This document shows positions 38,876-46,834 of a stretch of 64,000 nt of DNA, one piece after another (position 1 is the first letter of the stretch; each line of letters starts with the position of its first letter). The stretch spans positions 16,144 through 80,143 of the forward strand of contig DATBAV010000019.1 of assembly GCA_036271315.1 (NCBI GenBank), in the 5' to 3' direction. Origin of the DNA: VRUE01 sp036271315 (GTDB lineage: Bacteria > Actinomycetota > Thermoleophilia > Solirubrobacterales > 70-9). The position numbers and the translations under genes were made by a program. Under the pieces are notes generated by a model. It was given only the letters and a program-made list of their open reading frames with translations, had not been told where the DNA came from and ran no database searches.

Positions 38876-39784
38876 CTATCCAGCGGATCCTTCGGACCCG
38901 CCGCTCTTCTTCTTCGAGCTGCCGAGTGGAGCCTTGTTGAGCTTGTCGGTGGTGATCAGACGAAGCTTGAGTAGCTCGATGCGGTAGGTGCGGCTATCGG
39001 CGCCGTAGACGACGGTCTCGGGAATGCCCGGTTCGAGGGCGATCAACTGGCAGGCTTCAGAGCCGACGACACAGACACCGTCGCCGAAGAGGCCCGTCAC
39101 CTTGTCCGAGACCAGCATCACCGCGCTTTTTTCATCCTTCGTCACACCGATGAAGGTGAGCGCTGGAACGCTGCGGCTTGGCAGCATCGTCATCTCGGGC
39201 AGGTTGTGGCGGACACTCGGATTGGGCTTGTCGTTGCCGGACGTCACCGGCACGACCCGGGTGTCGATCGCGAACGAGTAGTACTGCAGGTGCCCACCTT
39301 CCGGTGGTTCGCCATTGCCTTCCGTGGATGGCGTGGTTTCGGTCGCTCCGGAAGGTTCTGTCGATTCCGTCGGCGTCGAGGGCCCTTCGGCCCCTTCCGA
39401 GGGGATTTCTCCCGTGCTTTCACCCGTACCGGTGGTGCCTTCTCCACCTTCGGGTCCCGCGTACTGCTGGATGAAGGGGTCCTGGGCCTTGCGGCCGGCA
39501 AGTCGATGCTTGTATTCGCGCAGGCCGGGGGTCGCTTTGGCTACGACGAGCTTCGACGTCTGCACCGTGCTGGGGCTTGCCATCGCTGCGCTTTTCGATT
39601 CGCCAGAGGCGTCGCTCGAAGATCCGCCGCTGAGAACGATCGGCAGGGCGACGAGGGCGACGAGGAGGATCGCCACCAGCGGCAGCAGGTGACGCTCGCG
39701 CAGGTCGTAGTAGATATCCAGCGCGAAGTCCGGAACCTTGAAGTCCGGCAGTTTCAACTCCGGGCCTTTTTTGAGCATGTTCAT
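38876..39784 (-). CDS. Membrane-anchored pilus assembly protein, PilP-like position
   Basis: Bitopic protein of 302 residues, last gene of the pilMNO cluster. Cytoplasmic stretch KLPDFKVPDFALDIYYDLRERH, one transmembrane helix at about 34-54 (LPLVAILLVALVALPIVLS), a long Ser/Thr/Glu/Pro linker (about 105-165), and a C-terminal beta-rich domain ALTFIGVTKDEKSAVMLVSD with a Cys pair (DGVCVVGSEACQ). It is in the place of PilP but lacks a recognisable lipobox, which fits a monoderm. ATG overlaps the PilO stop by 4 nt. Confidence 0.6.
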   Translation of the reverse strand: MNMLKKGPELKLPDFKVPDFALDIYYDLRERHLLPLVAILLVALVALPIVLSGGSSSDASGESKSAAMASPSTVQTSKLVVAKATPGLREYKHRLAGRKAQDPFIQQYAGPEGGEGTTGTGESTGEIPSEGAEGPSTPTESTEPSGATETTPSTEGNGEPPEGGHLQYYSFAIDTRVVPVTSGNDKPNPSVRHNLPEMTMLPSRSVPALTFIGVTKDEKSAVMLVSDKVTGLFGDGVCVVGSEACQLIALEPGIPETVVYGADSRTYRIELLKLRLITTDKLNKAPLGSSKKKSGGSEGSAG

Positions 39785-40635
39785 CGGGTAGCCGTTTCGG
39801 AGGTTTCACTCGTGGAGGCCGACGTCTCGGTGGCCGATTCGGTCGCTACTGCACTCGCTCCGGCTGGAGTCGTAACCGCAGGGGTGCCGGGCGTGGTTGG
39901 GGTGGCCCCAGCGGTCAAGCCCTGGCCAGGCGGGGTCAGGTAGGTGGTCACCGCAAAGTTGGCGCTGAGCTGCGGAAAGCCGTTTTCCCCAGCGGCCGTC
40001 AGGGCAAAGCCATCCAATGTCACCAAGCGACCATCCACGGCCATCTTGCCCGACCCGGTGTGCACCAGCGAGTCGATTTCCTTGATGAAGTTGGCGATCT
40101 GGAAGAAGTTGCCACTGAAGTCGAGTGTGTACGGCATCACGGAGAGGCCGGCGGGCCCCACGGAGGCGCCGAGGGGAGTGATTGCCGCCGCCGCCTCGGT
40201 TGGTGGCACCGTCGTTGCTGCCGGCACGGACCCCGGGGTCGATTCGGTTGCGGGTGCGGTTGGGGTTGTCGGTTCGGTTGGCGCCGGCGTCGCAGCGGCT
40301 TCGCCTGTGCTCGCCAGCTGGATGCTGTTGAACTTGACCTTGGTTTTGTTGGCTATGTGGTCTAGCTCGACCAGTAGGGAGGCGGTTTCATCATTGGCGG
40401 GCACCGCTTGTCCCAGGGTGACGAGCTGGCGATAGTCAGCCGGGAACCGCTTCCGAGCGGCGGCGGCTTCCGCGGCCTTGCTCCGTGCTTGCGCCAGCGA
40501 CAGACGCTGCTGTTCAACCTGGCTTTCGAGTTCTTCTGCTTCGCCTCGCTTGGGACCGAGTGCCAATACCCAGAAGCCGACGGCAAGCGCAGCGACGATC
40601 AGTATCGAGATCACGAGGCGGTTGGGGGACTTCAT
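39781..40635 (-). CDS. pilO: Type IV pilus alignment protein PilO
   Basis: Bitopic protein of 284 residues. Transmembrane helix at about 7-26 (LVISILIVAALAVGFWVLAL), coiled coil EELESQVEQQRLSLAQARSK, periplasm-like ferredoxin-fold domain FSGNFFQIANFIKEIDSLV with DGFALTA, typical of PilO. Ala/Thr/Pro-rich linkers at about 120-165 and at the C-terminus are longer than usual. Start ATG 40635 gives a TGA-G-ATG junction with pilN. It links PilN to the platform. Confidence 0.85.
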   Translation of the reverse strand: MKSPNRLVISILIVAALAVGFWVLALGPKRGEAEELESQVEQQRLSLAQARSKAAEAAAARKRFPADYRQLVTLGQAVPANDETASLLVELDHIANKTKVKFNSIQLASTGEAAATPAPTEPTTPTAPATESTPGSVPAATTVPPTEAAAAITPLGASVGPAGLSVMPYTLDFSGNFFQIANFIKEIDSLVHTGSGKMAVDGRLVTLDGFALTAAGENGFPQLSANFAVTTYLTPPGQGLTAGATPTTPGTPAVTTPAGASAVATESATETSASTSETSETATR

Positions 40636-40636
40636 C

Positions 40637-41374
40637 TCAGCCGCCCGCCGTTTCTTCGCTCGAGGCTGGGACCGTTTCGGTCGGGGCGGGCACGGCTTCG
40701 CTCGATTCTCCGGTTTCGCTCGAGATCGGGGCGGCGTCGAAGGCGACAACCATCTGGAACTGAGCGATGAAATTGCGCGTCTGGCAGCTTGACGAGCCGC
40801 CTTCGGATTCGCCAGCGCCGCCCGCCGGCAACGCTGAAGACTGCACTCCGACCCGGGTTACGCCGTCTATCTCCTTAAGCGCCTGGATGAAGCCCGCAAC
40901 CGCATCCTGGCTGCTGGCACAGCCATTCAGTTCGAGCGCGGGGCCTGGAATGGCGCCGCGCAGGCTCGAGCTGGCGCCGCCATTGATCGCGACTCCTGGC
41001 CGGACGGTTCCCGAGAGCGTGGTGAGCCAGACGTTGCTGGGCAGGACCAGGGAGAGTTCGTGCATCACGCGCTGCCAGTCGAAGCGGCTGTCGGCAAGGC
41101 TGGCGATGGTGGCCGTGCGCTGTTCCTGTATCGAGTGGAACTGGGTGTAGGCGTTCAGGGCATTAGCCCGTGCTTCCACGGTGGTGCGTTCTTCTTCGAG
41201 CGTGGCGATTTCGGCTTTGCTGTCGGAGATCTGGTTGCTCGTCACGGCAAGGGCTGCGACTCCGATCACGGCCGCGGCCAGGGCCCCGACGATGATGTAG
41301 GCGAGGGGCCCACCGCGCATGGGTTTTCTCGCGCCTGCGCGTTCCTCGGGGGGAATCAGATTGACCGGGCGCAT
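40637..41374 (-). CDS. pilN: Type IV pilus alignment protein PilN
   Basis: Bitopic protein of 245 residues. The N-terminal MRPVNLIPPEERAG is the conserved cytoplasmic PilN peptide that docks into PilM. One helix follows at about 26-46, then a coiled coil and the ferredoxin-like fold WQRVMHELSLVLPSNVWLTTL. The C-terminal tail is rich in Ser, Glu and Thr. It lies 2 nt after the pilM stop and is coupled to pilO. Confidence 0.9.
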   Translation of the reverse strand: MRPVNLIPPEERAGARKPMRGGPLAYIIVGALAAAVIGVAALAVTSNQISDSKAEIATLEEERTTVEARANALNAYTQFHSIQEQRTATIASLADSRFDWQRVMHELSLVLPSNVWLTTLSGTVRPGVAINGGASSSLRGAIPGPALELNGCASSQDAVAGFIQALKEIDGVTRVGVQSSALPAGGAGESEGGSSSCQTRNFIAQFQMVVAFDAAPISSETGESSEAVPAPTETVPASSEETAGG

Positions 41375-41376
41375 CG

Positions 41377-42477
41377 CTATTGCTCCAGCGCGAGGCCAAG
41401 GGGCAGGGTGAGCCGTGCGGCGCTGGTCGCATCAAGGCCGTCGAGCGCAACGGGTCGTCCCGTTTCGATCGGCATTCCGAGCGCCGGAACCATGTGTTCG
41501 ACGAGGCCCGGGATGGCGCTCCCGGGGCCGCAGAGAATGATTTGCTCGACCGGTACCGCAGCCTCCTGGGCGCCGTAGAAATCGAGTGACAGACGGAGCT
41601 CATCGACCAGGGCGGCGGCACCCTGCTCCATTGCGGTGCGTGTTCTTGCCACGGTATCCGGGTCGCCCTCGATCTCCCCTAGCGGGCGCCCCAGGCCAAC
41701 GTGATCGAGCCACAGCCGAGCATGCTCAGGTGGCAGCCCAGTCACCGAAGCGAGACTTGCGACCGTGTCCTCCAGGCCCGCCGGTGCCACGCGTGTGAAG
41801 AGGCAGGTGCGCCCCTTTGCCACCGCCAGGTTGGTGACGTCACTGACGCTGCAATAGAGCGTGGCAGAAGCCCCCGCCTGCGTGTCAGCGGCGTCTTCCG
41901 CAACGCCCGATCCCAGCGCGCGAATCATGCCGAAAGCCGAGAGGTCGACACCGACCGGTTCCAGGCCTGCCTCGCGCAGTGGCTTGAGCGAGGCGGCGAT
42001 CATGTCACGCCTTGCCGCGACGACCATCACGTCCACCTGCGGGGCGGCTCCGTCGATGGCGCCGACGCCACCGACGACGCGATGGTCCATCACCGCTTGG
42101 TCAAGTGGCATCGCGATCTGCTCTTGAGCGGCGAAGCGCACCGCGGCCGCGAGCTCCTCCGGGTTCTCGATCGCCGGCAGGCGAAGCGTTCTGACCACGA
42201 CGCGCTGATTGGCGATGCCGAGACGAACCTTGCGAGACAGCTTGTTCGCCGAGAAGAGATCTTTGAGGGCGCTCGCCACGGAAACGGGGTCCGTTACCTC
42301 GCCGTCGTGGAAGGCCCCGGGGGAGATGGGGCAGGTTGCAGTGGCCTTGACACTGATCTTGCCGTTGACCTCGGCTTCGACGGCACCGATGCTCCCGGTC
42401 TCGATCTCGAGTCCGACGACTGAATCCTTCCGAGTCTTCTTCAGGGTGGGAATCATTGAAAAGGGGGGCGAGGGCAT
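41377..42477 (-). CDS. pilM: Type IV pilus assembly ATPase-like PilM
   Basis: Actin-like cytoplasmic protein of about 366 residues that binds the PilN N-terminus. VVGLEIETGSIGAVEAEVNG is the phosphate-1 strand, LAAAVRFAAQEQIAMPLDQAV the PilM-specific segment (in part), EPVGVDLSAFGMIRAL phosphate-2, and ILCGPGSAIPGLVEHM the adenosine loop. Start uncertain: ATG 42477, ATG 42456 or an upstream GTG. An 87-bp gap separates it from the minor pilin operon upstream, so it may have its own promoter. Confidence 0.88.
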   Translation of the reverse strand: MPSPPFSMIPTLKKTRKDSVVGLEIETGSIGAVEAEVNGKISVKATATCPISPGAFHDGEVTDPVSVASALKDLFSANKLSRKVRLGIANQRVVVRTLRLPAIENPEELAAAVRFAAQEQIAMPLDQAVMDHRVVGGVGAIDGAAPQVDVMVVAARRDMIAASLKPLREAGLEPVGVDLSAFGMIRALGSGVAEDAADTQAGASATLYCSVSDVTNLAVAKGRTCLFTRVAPAGLEDTVASLASVTGLPPEHARLWLDHVGLGRPLGEIEGDPDTVARTRTAMEQGAAALVDELRLSLDFYGAQEAAVPVEQIILCGPGSAIPGLVEHMVPALGMPIETGRPVALDGLDATSAARLTLPLGLALEQ

Positions 42478-42564
42478 GTAAAAGCGTCCGCCAGTTCTGA
42501 ATCGACCAATCGCCCGCGAAACCTTTGCCTTGGACCTACTCAAAACTAGGAAAAGCTCAGTCGG

Positions 42565-44238
42565 TTAGCCGATCGTCTCGCGGCCGATCAGCCAGGGCAG
42601 TTTTTCCGGCTCGATGAAGCTGGGTGGCTCCTGGTACTTGAGCCGGTCGTCGTAGTTGTAGCTCTTGATGTATCCGATGCCTTCGACGCCCACCGGGCCG
42701 CGGAATCGCTGCGCGATCGCTCCGTTGATGCGGATGGTCCCCAGTTCGCTGCCGCAGTTGTAATGATCGACGATCACCGAGTGATTGATCGAGAGCGCCG
42801 CGGCATCGATCACGATGTTTTTGATCATCCCCTCTGTCTGCCCAGAGCCAAGCGATTTGCATTCCGCGTTGTAGGTCGTCGGGTTGATCACCTCGCTCGG
42901 GTAGTCGTGGTAGATACGGACGAAGTTGTTCGCGATCAGGCCGAGCATTTCGTTGCCGCTTGTGAATTCAGAGCATTTGGCCGCCCCGGTCCAGCAAATG
43001 GAGCCGTCGATAACGAGGTCGTTCTGGGTGGCGATCGTCAGCTGGCCGGAGTAGGTCCCGTGCACGTAGGCATTTCCGCATGGCGAGCTGGTCGGGTAGG
43101 TAACCGTGAAAGGCGAGTAGGTAGGTATGCACGTTTCGGTCGTGCTGTTAGCAACGTAGATCACCCCATTGGATGGATATGCGCCTGAGTACTGAACGTT
43201 TTCTTTGCAGGTCGCGCCCTTGCCGACCGTCAAGAGGGAGCCTTCCAGGCAGATCTTCACCTGGCCTTCGAAGTGGAACTGGGGAAGGGCTACTTCCGCC
43301 AGTTTCACGTCTGTTTCAGGCGGTTCGAGGGGGGCGGAGCCGGTGACGTAGGTGCCTTTGAAATTCGGGGTACCGCTGCAGTTTTCGTACCAGCCTGGGA
43401 ATTTTGCGCTTACTTCGATCATGTCGGACGGTTTACGTCCAAAGGTTGGTTTACCGCAGATCGCCATCGTGTCGTTCGTGTGCACTGGACCATTGAGAGA
43501 GTCGGTTGGCGCAAACTGGATTTTCACGCAGAACTTTTCTTCGACTTTTCCAGTTTTTTCCATTTTGTGCGTGAATTTATTTTCAACTTCGGTTTCGATG
43601 GTGAGGTATGGAACTTTGTTGCGTCCAGCTTCGTAGGTGAGTTCGCATTGTTTTTTGACTGCGGTTAGTTCTGTTGAGGGGTTGGGGAACCCATAGGTGA
43701 CCGGGTCGAGGGTCTCGAGCTCGGTGAAGTAGACGAAGTCGAGGAAGCTTGCGCTCTTGAAGGTGGCGGTGATCGATACGTGCGCCGTGCCGGCATAGCC
43801 TGTGGACCGGATCCGGAAGGTGCCCTGCCTTTCCGAGCCGTGCTCGATCATGCTTTCGGTGGGAGAGTTGGGATTGCATTCTTTAAAGCCTTCGGCCGGG
43901 ATCAGTTCGATCATGTACTTCTCGACCGTCGATCCAGGCACGAATCGTTCCCGTCGTTCGTTAGCGGGAGTGGTCACCTGATTGACGGCATTGGGTTTTG
44001 CGACATTGGTGCATTTGGCCCAGTAGCCCGTGTCCTTGCTGAGGTGGAATGAGTAGTCTTCGATCCCGGTGCGGGCGGCTTCGTAGGCTTGCTTGCGGTC
44101 GAGGTCGTACTGGGAGGAGTGCAGATCACCGCGGACGGCAGCGACGGCGACCGTGACCAGCAGTAGTACGAAGGACGTGCCGAGCACAGTCATGATCATC
44201 GTGAACCCCGCCTCGTTGCTTGCCTTTCTCATTGGCAT
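42565..44238 (-). CDS. Large minor pilin-like protein (PilX-type position)
   Basis: Exported protein of 557 residues. The N-terminal segment NEAGFTMIMTVLGTSFVLLL resembles a prepilin methylation/cleavage site (G/F), though Glu5 is replaced, as in PilX-like or PulK-like proteins. The long body contains many Cys residues (about 14) and beta-rich repeats ending in a polymer-like region GLIANNFVRIYHDYPSEV. It may be a tip adhesin or minor pilin. The stretch 43480-43680 is markedly AT-rich compared with the surrounding DNA. The ATG overlaps the previous gene by 10 nt. Confidence 0.65.
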   Translation of the reverse strand: MPMRKASNEAGFTMIMTVLGTSFVLLLVTVAVAAVRGDLHSSQYDLDRKQAYEAARTGIEDYSFHLSKDTGYWAKCTNVAKPNAVNQVTTPANERRERFVPGSTVEKYMIELIPAEGFKECNPNSPTESMIEHGSERQGTFRIRSTGYAGTAHVSITATFKSASFLDFVYFTELETLDPVTYGFPNPSTELTAVKKQCELTYEAGRNKVPYLTIETEVENKFTHKMEKTGKVEEKFCVKIQFAPTDSLNGPVHTNDTMAICGKPTFGRKPSDMIEVSAKFPGWYENCSGTPNFKGTYVTGSAPLEPPETDVKLAEVALPQFHFEGQVKICLEGSLLTVGKGATCKENVQYSGAYPSNGVIYVANSTTETCIPTYSPFTVTYPTSSPCGNAYVHGTYSGQLTIATQNDLVIDGSICWTGAAKCSEFTSGNEMLGLIANNFVRIYHDYPSEVINPTTYNAECKSLGSGQTEGMIKNIVIDAAALSINHSVIVDHYNCGSELGTIRINGAIAQRFRGPVGVEGIGYIKSYNYDDRLKYQEPPSFIEPEKLPWLIGRETIG

Positions 44239-44921
44239 GGGGGGCTCGCTAGTTCTTTGTTATAAGAAGCGGGCGTGAGGCGGAATTGCGCGCTGTCGCT
44301 GATCGATACGGGTGCATGCAAGTCTTTGACCGGCGTCGTCAGCGGGCTTGCCGTCAAGGCAATATTCACCTGCACGACCCGCGCGGCAGTTTCTTCGTTG
44401 AGGGGGGGGACGGCGGAAATCGTCGCCAGTTTGCCTTCGGAGTAGCCGTAGTAGCTGAAGATCGAACTGCTTGGCGCGGTGGGGGCGATATTGGTCATCA
44501 ACTGCTTAATCACGAATGGTTTTTCCTGGAATTTCCATTTAGGAGCCGAGCCGCCCGACGACTGGAAGTCTTCCTGCATCAGCGTGGTCCCAACGAGGCT
44601 GATGTTGCTGCGGATCGGGACCGGGGCGACGCCCTGTCCGGTCTGGTGGATGAAGCTGAGCAGCGTTCCAGTGCTGCCGACCTGGACCGGCACCACCTGA
44701 GGTGCGACGCAGGCGGAATGAAGTTCTTCGACCAGCCGGGTGAGGACGGTGCGCGCGCGCTGGGTGGCGTCAATGCGCGCGCTGACCCGCGCGGTGCCAT
44801 GTATCGAGCCGATGATCAGCGAGGTGAGGGCAAGGAAGATCACCGCGCCCGCGGCAAGCCCCACCGTCAGCTCCATCAGGGTCGTTCCACGCTCGTCTTT
44901 GAGCATTGCGGCACGAGTCAT
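44229..44921 (-). CDS. Minor prepilin (PilW-like)
   Basis: Prepilin-type protein of 230 residues. DERGTTLMELTVGLAAGAVI shows the cleavage site after Gly, then TTLMEL with Glu5. The hydrophobic helix is followed by coiled ATQRARTVLTRLVEELHSAC, a PilW/GspJ-like pattern, and a beta-rich C-terminus. Probably part of the priming complex at the pilus tip. Overlaps the genes on both sides by 4 and 10 nt. Confidence 0.75.
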   Translation of the reverse strand: MTRAAMLKDERGTTLMELTVGLAAGAVIFLALTSLIIGSIHGTARVSARIDATQRARTVLTRLVEELHSACVAPQVVPVQVGSTGTLLSFIHQTGQGVAPVPIRSNISLVGTTLMQEDFQSSGGSAPKWKFQEKPFVIKQLMTNIAPTAPSSSIFSYYGYSEGKLATISAVPPLNEETAARVVQVNIALTASPLTTPVKDLHAPVSISDSAQFRLTPASYNKELASPPCQ

Positions 44922-46261
44922 GAGCAGAGCGTTTTGGAGCCGCCGCTCAGGTAGAGGCTCAGCGTCGTGCCGCTGGTGAAGCTTTCGACTTTGACGGTGG
45001 TGGCGGTTTGAGAGCGGCTGCCGTTGTCGGCACAGACTTCGTAGGTGCTCCAGGGAATGCCGGGATCGAGCAGGTGGCCGGCGGCTTCGGTTTCAAGCGT
45101 CCGTTTGACCGTTTTGCTGTTGTATTTGCAGAGCTTGTCGGTGATGACGACGTGCGCTTTGTTGACCGGGCTTTCCGGTTTCGAGGAGGTTCCGCTGTAA
45201 ACGGTCAGGTAGAGCGCCGGCAGCAGGACTTTCGCTTCTTCGACCGTGCCGTTTCGGGGGATGGTTACGCTGGTCACGCCTGCGGCTCCTGGCGCACTGG
45301 TTTCGCCGCTTGGGTTGGGGTTGTTGAGCCCACAGAAACCCCCATACAGACCATCCGGTTCTGCAAAGGGGTAGAGGGACGAGGCTTCGAGCGACGCTTT
45401 CCTGCCGCCGCCGGGAGTCCCGAATACCTTCGGTTCTTTCATGCCGATGTTCGCGAGGATCACCGAGTCAGAGCTGGAGGTGATCAACGATCCGGTTGGC
45501 GAAGACTTGGTCTGGAAGGTGACTTTTTTGATTTTGCCCGGCAGGTCGTAGTGGAGTTCCTTCGGGGTCGTGACTTCCGCCGTGACGCTGGCCGGCACCG
45601 CAGCCGGCGCGTTGCCGTCCTTGTCGACCATCCCCGTCACGGCGCCAGAGGGGGTGACCGTGTAGCTGCCGGCGGCCAGGTCCGGGAAGGTGGCGCAGCC
45701 GGCTTCGTCTGTTGTGCCTCCGAAGCTGGTCGGGCCCGAGCCGGAGAGGATCACGCCGGAGATCGGTTGCTCCAAGGAGTTGAGGACGGAGAAAGTCAGC
45801 GTGCCGTGGCTGGGGTCGAGGGAGCCGTTGGAGGGGGCGACGATGCTTTGGATCACCACGGGCGTACGGCCGTTCATGACTTTCCAGGTGACTTCGGAGC
45901 CGATCCTGACGTAGTCCGCGGAATTCGATTCGGGTGAGCAGGACGACGTCGCGGTTTTGTCGTTGACGAAGACCCCGGTGGAGCGAACGAAGAAGACCGT
46001 TCCGTTGAGGGCGATTTCTCTCGGTGTTGTCGGCAGGCGACTGAGTTCGGAGATGCGCAGCGTCCGCAGCCGCGCCTGGTCTTCCTGGGCAAGCGCGAAC
46101 GCCTCCGAGCGCTGCCGATCCGTCCCGGCGGAGCGCGCGTTTGCCTGCAGCAGGTTGAAGACCGCTGCCGCGACGATGGCGACGATGAGCGCGCTGACGA
46201 GGATCTCGATCAGGATGAATCCGTCTTCGCCATGCAGCGGCTTGCGCCCGGGTGGCGTCAT
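44918..46261 (-). CDS. Minor prepilin with large extension (PilV-like)
   Basis: Prepilin-type protein of 447 residues, about three times the size of PilV. EDGFILIEILVSALIVAIVA carries the G/F cleavage site and Glu5. After the pilin-like N-terminal domain there is a carboxypeptidase-regulatory-like Ig segment (SNGSLDPSHGTLTFSVLN, then CATFPDLAAGSYTVTPSGAV) and a Cys-containing C-terminal region. It could display a functional domain at the tip. GGAG lies 5 nt before ATG. First gene of the minor pilin operon, divergent from hxlR. Confidence 0.75.
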   Translation of the reverse strand: MTPPGRKPLHGEDGFILIEILVSALIVAIVAAAVFNLLQANARSAGTDRQRSEAFALAQEDQARLRTLRISELSRLPTTPREIALNGTVFFVRSTGVFVNDKTATSSCSPESNSADYVRIGSEVTWKVMNGRTPVVIQSIVAPSNGSLDPSHGTLTFSVLNSLEQPISGVILSGSGPTSFGGTTDEAGCATFPDLAAGSYTVTPSGAVTGMVDKDGNAPAAVPASVTAEVTTPKELHYDLPGKIKKVTFQTKSSPTGSLITSSSDSVILANIGMKEPKVFGTPGGGRKASLEASSLYPFAEPDGLYGGFCGLNNPNPSGETSAPGAAGVTSVTIPRNGTVEEAKVLLPALYLTVYSGTSSKPESPVNKAHVVITDKLCKYNSKTVKRTLETEAAGHLLDPGIPWSTYEVCADNGSRSQTATTVKVESFTSGTTLSLYLSGGSKTLCS

Positions 46262-46343
46262 GCAGGCTCCATCGGTTGCGCGGGGGCTTCGCTTTAACCC
46301 GGGTGGCCTGCGGAGACGGCCTTGCAGCGCGGATCGGCCAAAA

Positions 46344-46381
46344 CTTCAGTAAGTGAAGCTATGTCGCTACACTTGCTGAAG
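46344..46381. promoter_or_regulatory. Inverted-repeat operator and -10 box of the HxlR gene
   Basis: CTTCAGTAAGTG (46344-46355) and CACTTGCTGAAG (46370-46381) form a 12-bp inverted repeat with one mismatch and a 14-nt spacer. TACACT (46368-46373), a good -10 box, overlaps the right arm. Autorepression by the HxlR product is the simplest reading. Confidence 0.65.
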
Positions 46382-46415
46382 CGAGGCAATCGCCACAAAC
46401 CGCCTCGTTTTGATC

Positions 46416-46772
46416 ATGAGTGCAGCTTCCAACTCCCAATGTCCCGTATGCCGCACGGCCCAAGTGGTCTGTGGCAAGTGGACGCTCCTCGTCATCCGCG
46501 ACCTGGCCGAAGGGTCTAGTCGTTTTTGCGAGCTGGAGCGTTCGCTGGAGGGGATCAGCCCGCGCACGCTCTCGTTGCGCCTGCGGGCCCTGGAAGAGGA
46601 GGGGATCGTCGAGCGTCACACCTTCCCCGAGGTTCCGCCCCGGGTCGAGTACGCGCTGACCGAGAAGGGCGAGGCCCTGGTGCCGCTGGTCGAGGACATG
46701 CGCCGCTACGGCACCCGCTGGCTCTTCGAAGATGCATCGGCCGAAGCTGAGCCGGCCCCAGCCGCCGTTTAG
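46416..46772 (+). CDS. HxlR-family winged-helix transcriptional regulator
   Basis: DNA-binding regulator of 118 residues. CPVCRTAQVVCGKWTLLVIRDL is the HxlR start (quoted in part: CGKWTLLVIRDL), with SRFCELERSLEGISPRTLSLRL as the recognition region (RFCELERSLEGISPRTL) and the wing VPPRVEYALTEKG. Four N-terminal-half Cys residues (at about 10, 13, 20 and 40) could sense thiol or electrophile stress. No Shine-Dalgarno is seen; the leader is about 36 nt. A clear inverted-repeat operator overlaps its -10 box. The target may include the divergent minor pilin operon. Confidence 0.9.
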   Translation: MSAASNSQCPVCRTAQVVCGKWTLLVIRDLAEGSSRFCELERSLEGISPRTLSLRLRALEEEGIVERHTFPEVPPRVEYALTEKGEALVPLVEDMRRYGTRWLFEDASAEAEPAPAAV

Positions 46773-46834
46773 TTACTTCCTGCAAGGCAGCGTGCAGGCG
46801 CAGGAGCGCCAGGCACGGGGGGGAAGCGAGGGCC

